DNA from: Campylobacteraceae bacterium
Lineage (GTDB): Bacteria > Campylobacterota > Campylobacteria > Campylobacterales > Sulfurospirillaceae
DNA length: 54,215 nucleotides
Assembly: GCA_026988975.1 (NCBI GenBank)
Contig: JALSKH010000106.1
Coordinates: 1 to 54,215, forward strand
Reading direction: 5' to 3'
Shown here in pieces: positions 44,699-53,192 of the stretch. Numbering within the stretch: position 1 is the first letter of the stretch; each line of letters starts with the position of its first letter. The notes under the pieces were generated by a model. It worked only from the letters and a program-made list of their open reading frames with translations, had not been told where the DNA came from and did not search any database. Made by a program: the position numbers and the translations under genes.

Positions 44699-46675
44699 TC
44701 ATACAAATAGTTTCTCAAACTCTTGTGCTTTTACTGGTTTTGAGCAAAAATAACCCTGATAAACATCACAATTAATTTTACGCAGATACTCTAACTGATC
44801 TTTTGTTTCAACGCCTTCAGCCACTACTTCTAAATTTAAATCTTTTACTATGCTTACTATCATCGCTATAAACCTTTTACTTTTTTTACTCTCTAAGTCA
44901 TCCATAAAACTTTTATCTATTTTAATGGTATCAAAAGGGATATTTTTTAGATATGACAAAGATGAATAACCTGTTCCAAAGTCATCAAGAGACAGAGATA
45001 GACCTAGCTTTTTTATCTTCTTTATGGTTTCAAGTTTTTCATCATATTTTGACATCAAAACAGACTCTGTAAGTTCTATATCGAGCTTAGAAGGATCAAC
45101 ACCTAATAATTCACTTTCCAAATCTTTGATAAAACTTGGATCTAAAAATTGAATTCCTGAAACATTTATTGAAATTTTTAAATCTTTTAATTTAGTGTTG
45201 CTCCATATTTTTATCTGAGAGATTGCCTCTTTTATCACCCATTTTCCAATAGGGATGATAAAATTATTTGCTTCAGCTATGTGTATAAATTTATCAGGTG
45301 GAATCAAACCCTCTTTTGGGTCAATCAGCCTTATGAGAGCTTCACAACCTGTTATTTTACCCGTTTTGATATCAACTTTTGGCTGATAGAAGAGTTTGAA
45401 GTGATGTTTTTCTAGCCCATCTTCCATCATTTTTTGAATATGCATCTTTTCTTGTAAAATTCTATTTAACTCTTCAGTGAAAAAATGATAGTTATTTTTA
45501 CCCAACTCTTTTGCTCTATACATCGCCATATCTGCATTTTTCAAAAGTGTAGTGGCATCTTTACCATCCCTTGGATATATAGTTATGCCTATACTGGCTG
45601 TTACACTATACTTATAGTGCTCATGTTCTATCGGAACAGATAGCCTTTCTTTAATTCTCTGGGCAACATTCAAGACTCTCGTTTCATCCTCTATATCAGG
45701 CAAGACTACTACAAATTCATCTCCACCAAAGCGAGATACAACATCATTCTCCCTGACTATATCAAGCAATTCGCTAGATATTATCTTCAGAACTTCATCA
45801 CCAAATTCATGTCCAAGAGAGTCATTGATATTTTTAAAGTTATCTAAATCCAAAAATATAATTGCAAATTCAGATTTAGAGCGATCGCCTTTTGATATAA
45901 GCCAATTAATCTTTTCCAATAGACTTAAGCGATTCGCTAGACCACTTAGTGAATCCTGTGTTGATAGTTTATACAACTCATCTTGCTCTTTTTTCATTCT
46001 ATCAAAAGTAAGATCAAGGGAATATCGGATACTTTCTAATTCTCTTATTAAAAGTTTACCTGGCATTTTAGTGCTATAATAGGCAAATTGCCTCAATTTT
46101 TCCAGTGGGGATACTATAGTGTATCGCAGTATATACCAAAGCAGAAACATTAAAACAGTAAAAAATAGGATGAAATAGATGCTGTATTTTTTTATTTGAT
46201 CACTTAAAAGAGAGCTTATATAAACATGGTTAATGTAGATATTTACATTATAGCTATATCGTTTTAAGCCACTATATGTGCCAACTGAAACAGAGTAACA
46301 CTTTTGTTTAAAAATATCTTTATTTTGTATTTCTGATATCCTTATGCATTTTACAGTAGATTTTTTCTTATATCTGCTTTTATCTGTAGAGTAGAGAAGT
46401 TTATTGCTATTATCTAAGAGATTTATTGCTAAGATTGTTTTGCTTAGTGCTGATGAGGTATTTAGGTAAGTGGCAATATTGTCTATGTTATTTTTTTCAA
46501 GATGATCTTTTAAAAAGAATTTTATGTTTAATATATTTGTCTCGATGGAATCAATAAGTAAATCAGATATATTTTCTTTGGATTTTAGATAAAAGCTATA
46601 AAACATAGTGCCTTCGGACATAAACAAAATAATCATAACAAAGATAGTAAATAATTTTATTGATAATGTCTTCAT
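44699..46675 (-). CDS. Membrane-bound diguanylate cyclase/phosphodiesterase (GGDEF-EAL)
   Basis: This 658-residue protein has membrane helices near residues 7-29 and 164-186 flanking a periplasmic sensor of about 130 residues. A GGDEF domain (motif GGDEF at 317-321) and an EAL domain (EAL at 445-447, DDFGTGYSSLSYL from 564) follow. The inhibitory RxxD site (REND, 308-311) is also intact. Both activities therefore look possible: making or breaking cyclic di-GMP. Its ATG overlaps the stop of the substrate-binding lipoprotein gene by four bases, so the binding protein probably controls the periplasmic sensor. Such pairs are known, for example NspS-MbaA in Vibrio. Confidence 0.94.
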   Translation of the reverse strand: MKTLSIKLFTIFVMIILFMSEGTMFYSFYLKSKENISDLLIDSIETNILNIKFFLKDHLEKNNIDNIATYLNTSSALSKTILAINLLDNSNKLLYSTDKSRYKKKSTVKCIRISEIQNKDIFKQKCYSVSVGTYSGLKRYSYNVNIYINHVYISSLLSDQIKKYSIYFILFFTVLMFLLWYILRYTIVSPLEKLRQFAYYSTKMPGKLLIRELESIRYSLDLTFDRMKKEQDELYKLSTQDSLSGLANRLSLLEKINWLISKGDRSKSEFAIIFLDLDNFKNINDSLGHEFGDEVLKIISSELLDIVRENDVVSRFGGDEFVVVLPDIEDETRVLNVAQRIKERLSVPIEHEHYKYSVTASIGITIYPRDGKDATTLLKNADMAMYRAKELGKNNYHFFTEELNRILQEKMHIQKMMEDGLEKHHFKLFYQPKVDIKTGKITGCEALIRLIDPKEGLIPPDKFIHIAEANNFIIPIGKWVIKEAISQIKIWSNTKLKDLKISINVSGIQFLDPSFIKDLESELLGVDPSKLDIELTESVLMSKYDEKLETIKKIKKLGLSLSLDDFGTGYSSLSYLKNIPFDTIKIDKSFMDDLESKKSKRFIAMIVSIVKDLNLEVVAEGVETKDQLEYLRKINCDVYQGYFCSKPVKAQEFEKLFV

Positions 46676-47547
46676 CTTATTATGTACCTCTCACTATAGC
46701 CCATTTTTTTTAACTTCGAAAGTAATTTTTTAGGAGGTTTGTTTATCCATTTTATCTTTTTCAAAGAATTTAAAAAATCTTTGTAACTAATATTTTCAAG
46801 ATAGCCTGATATAAGTTTGTATGATTTTTTTGGGTTCTTACGAATCGCATCAATGGAGCTATCTAAAACTTTTTTCAACTCTAAAACTATTTTTTTATCA
46901 CTCTTTAGAATCTTAATTTTAGCAAACAATCCATCTACAACAACAAGTCCGCTACTATCTCTAGTGGAAGCAAGCACCTTAAAACCATGTTTTTTTAAGA
47001 CTATGTCATAAGGATTGTAAGTTGCTATAATCACTGGTTTTTGTGGATTTGCACGAAGTTCTTGGATTTTGATTTGATTTTTATTTATAAAGGTTATTTT
47101 ATTCATTTTAATAGAAAATTTTTTCAAGAAGTAGTGTAAAATCTCATTATTTACAGAATTTACCTCTAAATAGGCATATATTTTTTTGCTATTTTTCAAC
47201 TCTCTTATATTTTTATTCGATAAAATCATATCCCCGCCATATGATTTATCAAGTAGCATAAAAGGATAGATATCTTTTGTTGTCTCTTTTAGCCAAAAGT
47301 ATTCATGCTGAGTTCCACTAACCATATCTGCTTTGCCTACACTATAAATGTCACTAGCTTCACCTAAGGAACCGCTTACAATCAGTTTTATACCCAACTT
47401 TTTCAAATCACCCTTTTCATTTGCGTAAAAAAGAGGAGAATATCCTATCCAAGAGTTTGTAACTAGCGTGATATTTTTATGTTTGTTATCAAGTGTGCAT
47501 CCATAAAATAGAAAAACAGTTAATGCCAATATGATAAACTTCTTCAT
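46672..47547 (-). CDS. Substrate-binding lipoprotein (SsuA/THI5-like), likely sensor partner
   Basis: This 291-residue protein has a lipoprotein signal (MKKFIILALTVFLFYGC, Cys17). The mature part has the SsuA/THI5-like opening ITLVTNSWIGYSPLFYANEK, followed by DMVSGTQHEYFWLKE and IIATYNPYDIVLKKHGFKVL. Such proteins normally feed ABC importers of sulfonates, nitrate or thiamine precursors. No ABC permease or ATPase is nearby. The start at 47547 follows GGAGGG and replaces the track start. The overlap with the GGDEF-EAL gene suggests that it reports ligand binding to that protein. The ligand is unknown. Confidence 0.88.
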   Translation of the reverse strand: MKKFIILALTVFLFYGCTLDNKHKNITLVTNSWIGYSPLFYANEKGDLKKLGIKLIVSGSLGEASDIYSVGKADMVSGTQHEYFWLKETTKDIYPFMLLDKSYGGDMILSNKNIRELKNSKKIYAYLEVNSVNNEILHYFLKKFSIKMNKITFINKNQIKIQELRANPQKPVIIATYNPYDIVLKKHGFKVLASTRDSSGLVVVDGLFAKIKILKSDKKIVLELKKVLDSSIDAIRKNPKKSYKLISGYLENISYKDFLNSLKKIKWINKPPKKLLSKLKKMGYSERYIIR

Positions 47548-47564
47548 TGTCCCTCCGCTAATGG

Positions 47565-47577
47565 GATACATTGTATC
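47565..47577. promoter_or_regulatory. Small palindrome with a -10-like box upstream of the binding-protein gene
   Basis: GATACA-T-TGTATC is a perfect 6-bp inverted repeat 18 bases upstream of the start codon. On the minus strand it contains TACAAT, a plausible -10. It lies in the 40-base gap after the radical SAM gene. Confidence 0.3.
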
Positions 47578-47587
47578 GATTTTTCTT

Positions 47588-49093
47588 TTAAATATACTTT
47601 AGTTGTCTTTTGTTAAATAGGCTCTTTTTTTCCTGTTTTGTGATTTTTGTTTCATCGTATCTTAGAAATTTTGGTAATTTTCTTGTTGGTATTACCATGA
47701 GATCTTCTATCATCATCTCCTTTGCTTTTTGTTTGTCAATTTTTAGCTCAAAGGTTAGGTAGTCATATAGAAGCTTTGCTAGTCTGTCTAGTGATATCTT
47801 CCAAGTGGATTGAGTTTGAGCATATATCCACTCGCTGAAGGCAAAAAAGCCATCATACACCCTGCCCTCGCCAAATAGACAAACTACGCTCTTTTTGAAG
47901 TTTCCACTATTGTAAACCAAATCCCAAAATCTTGCAAATCTTTTCATCTTTTGCATCATGTTGTATGGAATCAAATCATTTTGCAGTATGTCGTATGGCG
48001 GTTTTTGGCTATACTTCATACCGTAAATTTTATCGTGCCTATCTATCGTAGTTCCTGATAGTTTTTTTAGGATTCCTATCTGGATTTCACACTTTGTCAT
48101 TTTATATAACTTGTCTAAGTTTTTGCCAAAACTCTCCAAGCTTTCGCCTGGTAAACCGACTATTAAATCTACATGTAGATGTGCTTTTGTCTCGTTGTCT
48201 AAAAAGTTGAGGTTTCTCTCGATTTTTTCTATATTTAGTTTTCTGTAGATATTTTCAGAGATTTTAGGGTTTAGAGTTTGAATTCCAACTTCAAGCTGCA
48301 AGGAGCCAGCAGGAAAAAGTTTTATTCTCTCTTTTAGGGATTTTGGAAAGTTATCCGGCACCACTTCAAAATGTATAAAGTATGGTGGCTCTTTTGAGAG
48401 AAAAAAGTCCATAAATCTATTTGCTCTCTCTATGCCTTGATTGAATGTTCTATCTATAAACTTAAAGCTTCTCACACCCCTACTCCAGAGGATTTCAAGC
48501 TCATTTATAAAAACATCTATATCTATGTTCCGTACTTTTTTATCTAAAGACGAGAGACAAAATTCGCAAGAGTATGGACAACCTCTGCTAGCTTCCACAT
48601 AGATGTATCTGTGCGCTACATCTTCATCACTATAGTAACGATATGGCAAAACGATTTGGCTCATATCCACCATAGGAGCTTTTATAAGCCTATTTTTTGG
48701 TGCATTATCTGAAAATATCTCTTTACAAAGCTCATAAAAAGCGATATCGCCCTCGCCTTGCACGATATAATCAGCTCTACTAAAATCGACCCTATGAGGC
48801 AAGTAGCTAGCTTCTGGTCCGCCTAAAATTATCTTGACATGTGGAGCTACTAATTTTAAGATATTGATAAAATCACTTACTTCTATCGCATTCCAGATAT
48901 AAGCTCCGATTCCAACTATCTTTGGATTTTGTGCTAGCACCTCCTCTACAGCATCTTCAACACTTGAGTTTATGGTAAATTCTATGATTTTGGCACTTTG
49001 TTGAAGCTCTTTTAGATTTGCATAGATATATCTCAAACCTATAGAAGTGTGCAGATATCTTGCATTGAATGTGCATAGTATGATATCACTCAA
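47588..49093 (-). CDS. B12-binding radical SAM protein (DUF4080-type)
   Basis: This 501-residue protein has an N-terminal cobalamin-binding-like domain (about 1-135, with VGIGAYIWNAIEVSDFINIL and ILGGPEASYLPHRV). The radical SAM core carries CxxxCxxC in SRGCPYSCEFCLSS near residue 175, followed by a C-terminal extension. Proteins of this group are widespread in Campylobacterota and have no proven substrate. Its ATG overlaps the stop of the PII-like gene by four bases, so it is co-translated with the DAB transporter genes. That link is unexpected and may or may not be functional. Confidence 0.9.
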   Translation of the reverse strand: MSDIILCTFNARYLHTSIGLRYIYANLKELQQSAKIIEFTINSSVEDAVEEVLAQNPKIVGIGAYIWNAIEVSDFINILKLVAPHVKIILGGPEASYLPHRVDFSRADYIVQGEGDIAFYELCKEIFSDNAPKNRLIKAPMVDMSQIVLPYRYYSDEDVAHRYIYVEASRGCPYSCEFCLSSLDKKVRNIDIDVFINELEILWSRGVRSFKFIDRTFNQGIERANRFMDFFLSKEPPYFIHFEVVPDNFPKSLKERIKLFPAGSLQLEVGIQTLNPKISENIYRKLNIEKIERNLNFLDNETKAHLHVDLIVGLPGESLESFGKNLDKLYKMTKCEIQIGILKKLSGTTIDRHDKIYGMKYSQKPPYDILQNDLIPYNMMQKMKRFARFWDLVYNSGNFKKSVVCLFGEGRVYDGFFAFSEWIYAQTQSTWKISLDRLAKLLYDYLTFELKIDKQKAKEMMIEDLMVIPTRKLPKFLRYDETKITKQEKKSLFNKRQLKYI

Positions 49094-49401
49094 TCTTTTT
49101 TCGCCTTTGCTCTTATGGTATCGGTTAAAAATATAGCCCCTGAATGTTTTTGCAAAAATGGCTCAAGCCCAAAAGCTATATCATTTGCCTTAGCTTCATC
49201 AACTACACTCATGAGCATCACAAGTGCATCCTCTTCATTAAAGAGAAGATGCCCCTCGTGAAATCCATGACTACCCATGCCCTCTAAATTGTGAAATATA
49301 GTATAACCTGGTATATCAATCTTATCTAACAACCTTTTCAATACTTCTAGGCTTGAGCCCTCTATGATTATCTCTATTTTTTTCATCTTTTGCATTATCA
49401 T
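49090..49401 (-). CDS. PII-like regulatory protein of the DAB operon
   Basis: This 103-residue protein has the PII-like ferredoxin fold pattern: KKIEIIIEGSSLEVLKRLLD, then a GMGSHGFHEGHLLFNEEDAL loop region and a final strand with IFLTDTIRAKAK. It lacks the classical GlnB T-loop tyrosine context. PII-like proteins are recurrent neighbours of bicarbonate transporters and bind nucleotides, bicarbonate or both. The ATG at 49401 overlaps the dabA stop (ATGA) and has GAGGAG upstream; the track start at 49443 is too early. Confidence 0.88.
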   Translation of the reverse strand: MIMQKMKKIEIIIEGSSLEVLKRLLDKIDIPGYTIFHNLEGMGSHGFHEGHLLFNEEDALVMLMSVVDEAKANDIAFGLEPFLQKHSGAIFLTDTIRAKAKKD

Positions 49402-52400
49402 AAGCTTTTCTCCTCTATTTTGCAAAATTCTATCTTTTTCCACCTCTTTGAATTTCCATGATAGTAAAAAAAGGCTTCCTCTTTTCTATCTATAAAAATC
49501 ATTTTTACCCACTCATTATATACCAATTCAGAAACTTTTCTTATCTTGTCAATAGCTATTCTATACTCATAAAATGGTGCATCTATAAAAGTCATCAGTC
49601 TTAAGGGTTCATGATAAACCTTGCCTTTTAAATGCACACTTTGAGCTGCTAGTCCGGTTCTGAGATCACTCATATTTCCACTTATCACTCCAAATCTTCC
49701 CACTACATTATGATATACTTTACTTTCGCTACCAAAAGCTTTGTTATCAAGTGCAGAGAAAAAGTGCTCCATATTTATCCACTCGCCGATAACAAGAGGT
49801 GCGGAGAGGATTATCTCTAAATAGTAGCCTATTTTATCTTTTTTATAATCGTATGAGTGTAAAAAAACTCTATTTTTAAACTTTATGCCTTGGCTTATAT
49901 CTCTAGGTCCTATGATAAAAGAGTGATTTGTAGCAAGTCCCCACTCTGGTCTAGGTTGCGACCAATCATGTAAATTTCTCTCTATAAATTTAAGCGCCTT
50001 TTTATCATTTAATTTATCTGCTAGCGGAAGTCTTTTTGCTCGTTCTAACGCTGAATTTGCTGAAGCTAGATCAATTTTTTTCTGCAAACTCATGATCTCA
50101 GGAAGCCTATCCTTTGGGATAGCATAAGTATGTATCTTAATTTTATCTGTTACGGTATTGTGAAGCGCTGCTACAAATATAGTGTTTTTAGGTATATCTA
50201 TATCGGGCTTCAATGCTTCTCTAATTTCTGGCTTATTCAATATATAGGTCAAAACTCTACCATTGGTGTCGCTACTTTTTCCACCACAAGCCCCGCAGTC
50301 AAGCGCTGATTCATAAGGATTGTTTTCAGATTTACTTTCATGTCCGCAAAATACGACAATCGGAGCAAAACTCTTCGTAAGTCCCGTAAGTTTTAGAGCA
50401 TTTTTAGCATAAAAAACTTGCTCTTTAAAAGTAAAACCTACTTTTGAAAGTTTTTCGATATGCCTATGCTTGTGAAAATATGAAATCTGATATTGCTGTT
50501 TTAATATTCTAAGAAACTCTACCTCTTCATAATGCAGTAAATTCAACGAGATTGCAAGCCTGCTTATCGGTTTAATCCTGCCTTTTTCCAATCTTAGCAC
50601 ATCTTCATGCGAAGTTGCCATCTGTAAAAATTCATCTATCTCATCATCTAAATTTTCTACATTTAGTTCATACTTTTCTTTTAGGGCAACTTTTACTATC
50701 TCTCTTTGTAGCAATTTAATCCTCTCTAAAATCTCATCTTTTGGATACTTATCAATCAAAAGCTTGCCACTGTTTTCTTCGTTAAAAACTTTTTTTCTAA
50801 AAGGCATATATAGATTTGGCAAAATTGTTTTACCAAAAAAATCAAATCCAAATAACAGTCCAATGGTTTCAACCATTATGTAAGCACTCATGGTGTTGTA
50901 TTTGAGGTCATGATATATGTGTCTTAGTGCTTTTTTTAACTTTATACTCTCTTTTCCTTCGCCCTCTTCAAATTTATATACAACATTTTTAGGTTTTACG
51001 ACAGCTGGGCAAAGATTTGATTCATCTCTTTTTGGGATATCTATCAGCTTTAAGGGAATTCCAAAAAAACCTCCGATTCCAAAAGTCTCTATGTTTGCTA
51101 TATTTTCGATATGCCTTCTTATACTCTCACTTCTGACATCTATGCAGAAAAAAAACTGTGCATCAAAAACATTTAATCTTTGACTTTGGATATTTGGCAA
51201 CATCTCTATCATCAAATCTTCTATATAAGACTCTTCCATCGCTTTTAGCCAGATGAAACCCTCCTGTTCTTCAAAAGCATTTAGTCTGTCCAAAAGCAAG
51301 CCATAGTCTTCAAATATACCATCAAAACCTTTTAAACATTTAAATAAAAATTTTGCACTCTCTTGCTTGTAAGTCTCATTATAAATCAGCATGTACTCTT
51401 CATATACCTGTTCTAGTGAACTATTTTTTTCTGCTTGTTCGTATTTTTCAATAAATTTTGGTACCATTTTTCCGCTATTGTATTGAATCCTCAAAAAACT
51501 CTCTTTTTTGGCAAGCTCCTGCTCCAGCCTTAAAAAATCTGGAAAATAACCCAGTTTTTTCTCTGTTTTTTTCAGATACATGTAGAGAAAATAGAGTCGG
51601 ATGGCTAAAAATTCTTCTAAATATGCCGGATATTTCTTTTGATACAAATAGTCCTGATTTGTACTTCTCCATCTCAAAAATCCTGTCCAACCATGAAGCT
51701 TTGCAAACTGCAGAACAAAAAAATCTTCCCATTCATCTTTTGGAATCTTTAACTCTTGCAAAACCCAGTATATGATGTCTTCAGGTTTATCACTAAGAGT
51801 CAAAATCCTACAAATTTGAAGGGATTTATTAAAAAATACTCTATCTTTTTTGATAATTCTTTTCCAAGAAAAGTACATTCCCTTTTCTTTCTCAGGTGGC
51901 GCCCAGACAGCTTGTCCCTCATCCAAATGCCTCATACTCATCTTGCATAATTTTTGATTAATCTCTTCACATAAGTTTGTATCATATAGGTTATCTAATG
52001 CATCACAAAAACCAAAATTGAGACCTAGTTTTTGTGATTTTTGCATAGCACATGTAGAGGATAATTTTTCTTGTAAAAACTCTATAAAATCCTCGGTTTT
52101 ATCATTAGAAATCACACTTTCACTAGTATTTGTTAAGATATAAAAATATAGCTTTGCATAGACACCATCTTCTTCGTTTTTCTGGCAATAATTTTCTATC
52201 TCATCTTGTAGTTTTTCCGGTTTAATTTTACCTTTTTTGAAAAACTCCTGATACTCTTGCCTTGATAGGAATTTTCTATTATGGAAGTAGTTTTGAGCCT
52301 TATTTATAGCATCTTCAAAGTGCATATTTTCGAAACCATGCAGTGGATTATGATGTATAAATGAAGTCATGGGCCAAAAATTGTGAAACAGATCAACGGC

Positions 52401-52451
52401 ATTTTCTATAAGCGAATTTAGATATAAAATCTCTTTATTTGATACTATCAT
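49398..52451 (-). CDS. dabA: Inorganic carbon transporter subunit DabA (DUF2309, zinc, beta-carbonic-anhydrase-like)
   Basis: This 1017-residue protein belongs to DUF2309/DabA. The zinc-site pieces are visible: FFCIDVRSES near residue 435 (Cys and Asp), and CGHESKSENNP with LDCGACGG near 700-720 (His and Cys). SFIHHNPLHGFENM at the N-terminus is also a family mark. DabA works with the ion-translocating DabB to hydrate CO2 in one direction and accumulate bicarbonate. It overlaps the upstream membrane protein gene and the PII-like gene by four bases each. For an autotroph this is the carbon supply for fixation. Confidence 0.96.
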   Translation of the reverse strand: MIVSNKEILYLNSLIENAVDLFHNFWPMTSFIHHNPLHGFENMHFEDAINKAQNYFHNRKFLSRQEYQEFFKKGKIKPEKLQDEIENYCQKNEEDGVYAKLYFYILTNTSESVISNDKTEDFIEFLQEKLSSTCAMQKSQKLGLNFGFCDALDNLYDTNLCEEINQKLCKMSMRHLDEGQAVWAPPEKEKGMYFSWKRIIKKDRVFFNKSLQICRILTLSDKPEDIIYWVLQELKIPKDEWEDFFVLQFAKLHGWTGFLRWRSTNQDYLYQKKYPAYLEEFLAIRLYFLYMYLKKTEKKLGYFPDFLRLEQELAKKESFLRIQYNSGKMVPKFIEKYEQAEKNSSLEQVYEEYMLIYNETYKQESAKFLFKCLKGFDGIFEDYGLLLDRLNAFEEQEGFIWLKAMEESYIEDLMIEMLPNIQSQRLNVFDAQFFFCIDVRSESIRRHIENIANIETFGIGGFFGIPLKLIDIPKRDESNLCPAVVKPKNVVYKFEEGEGKESIKLKKALRHIYHDLKYNTMSAYIMVETIGLLFGFDFFGKTILPNLYMPFRKKVFNEENSGKLLIDKYPKDEILERIKLLQREIVKVALKEKYELNVENLDDEIDEFLQMATSHEDVLRLEKGRIKPISRLAISLNLLHYEEVEFLRILKQQYQISYFHKHRHIEKLSKVGFTFKEQVFYAKNALKLTGLTKSFAPIVVFCGHESKSENNPYESALDCGACGGKSSDTNGRVLTYILNKPEIREALKPDIDIPKNTIFVAALHNTVTDKIKIHTYAIPKDRLPEIMSLQKKIDLASANSALERAKRLPLADKLNDKKALKFIERNLHDWSQPRPEWGLATNHSFIIGPRDISQGIKFKNRVFLHSYDYKKDKIGYYLEIILSAPLVIGEWINMEHFFSALDNKAFGSESKVYHNVVGRFGVISGNMSDLRTGLAAQSVHLKGKVYHEPLRLMTFIDAPFYEYRIAIDKIRKVSELVYNEWVKMIFIDRKEEAFFYYHGNSKRWKKIEFCKIEEKSL

Positions 52452-53191
52452 GCCAAGCCTCGCAAACTATAAAATATAAAAAACACAACACTTATGAGTA
52501 TCAAAAAAATGAAAAAAATCATTTTTTTATTGTCCAAATCTCTACATTCCATGAGTTTATTTGGAGTGCCATATATGAGCCACTCTACGACCCTTATGGA
52601 GCTCCAATTGATAAATATCCAAGATACCACCAAACTGACGCCATAAACAATAGGAAGCTTCGATATCTCTATCTCTAGCATTTCGTATCCTAAGAAAAAC
52701 ATAGATGATGAAATGCCCATGATAGACAAAACAAAAAATATAGAAAATCTTGGCATCATACTCCCAAGACCGCTTATGCTTTTTTGGTGGATAATGCCAA
52801 ATTGATTAAACAAAAAAGTATAAAGAGCTAAAAAAGAGATCAAAATCGGAGTTTTTAGAGCTAAAAATTCCAAAATATCTCCCCCAATCATATACCAAAG
52901 CAAAGCAAGAGAAGAAATAATCGGATACAGATACAGGATAAATGTTTTTAGGTTTTTTACTCCCAAAAGCCTAAAACTATAAAATAAAATAGTAAAAACT
53001 GCCAAAAATTGTAGAAACTGGAAAATTTGAGAGTTTATGTTAAATTTCAAAAGAGTTAAATTTCCACATATAAAAAATGTCAAAATCAACACCGTAAAAA
53101 GCTTATAATTCAAAACGCTCAAAAGTTTATTTACGAGCATACTAATTGGAAAAACGGGCAATAAAAATAAAATCAAAATAGTAATCCACAT
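52448..53191 (-). CDS. Membrane protein encoded between dabB and dabA, NuoM-like
   Basis: This 247-residue protein has seven or so hydrophobic helices and little else. One segment, GLGSMMPRFSIFFVLSIMGI, resembles the proton-channel antiporter region of NuoM/NuoN (a GLxxxMP turn before a helix), while the N-terminal half has no clear match. It starts one base after the dabB stop, in a different frame, and overlaps dabA by four bases. It may be a third subunit that completes a shortened DabB or links DabB to DabA. No function is established. Confidence 0.8.
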   Translation of the reverse strand: MWITILILFLLPVFPISMLVNKLLSVLNYKLFTVLILTFFICGNLTLLKFNINSQIFQFLQFLAVFTILFYSFRLLGVKNLKTFILYLYPIISSLALLWYMIGGDILEFLALKTPILISFLALYTFLFNQFGIIHQKSISGLGSMMPRFSIFFVLSIMGISSSMFFLGYEMLEIEISKLPIVYGVSLVVSWIFINWSSIRVVEWLIYGTPNKLMECRDLDNKKMIFFIFLILISVVFFIFYSLRGLA

Positions 53192-53192
53192 T

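Noticed and set aside
46672-47547. Component of an ABC importer
   Set aside because: No permease or ATPase gene lies nearby and the gene overlaps a GGDEF-EAL gene, so a sensory role is more likely.
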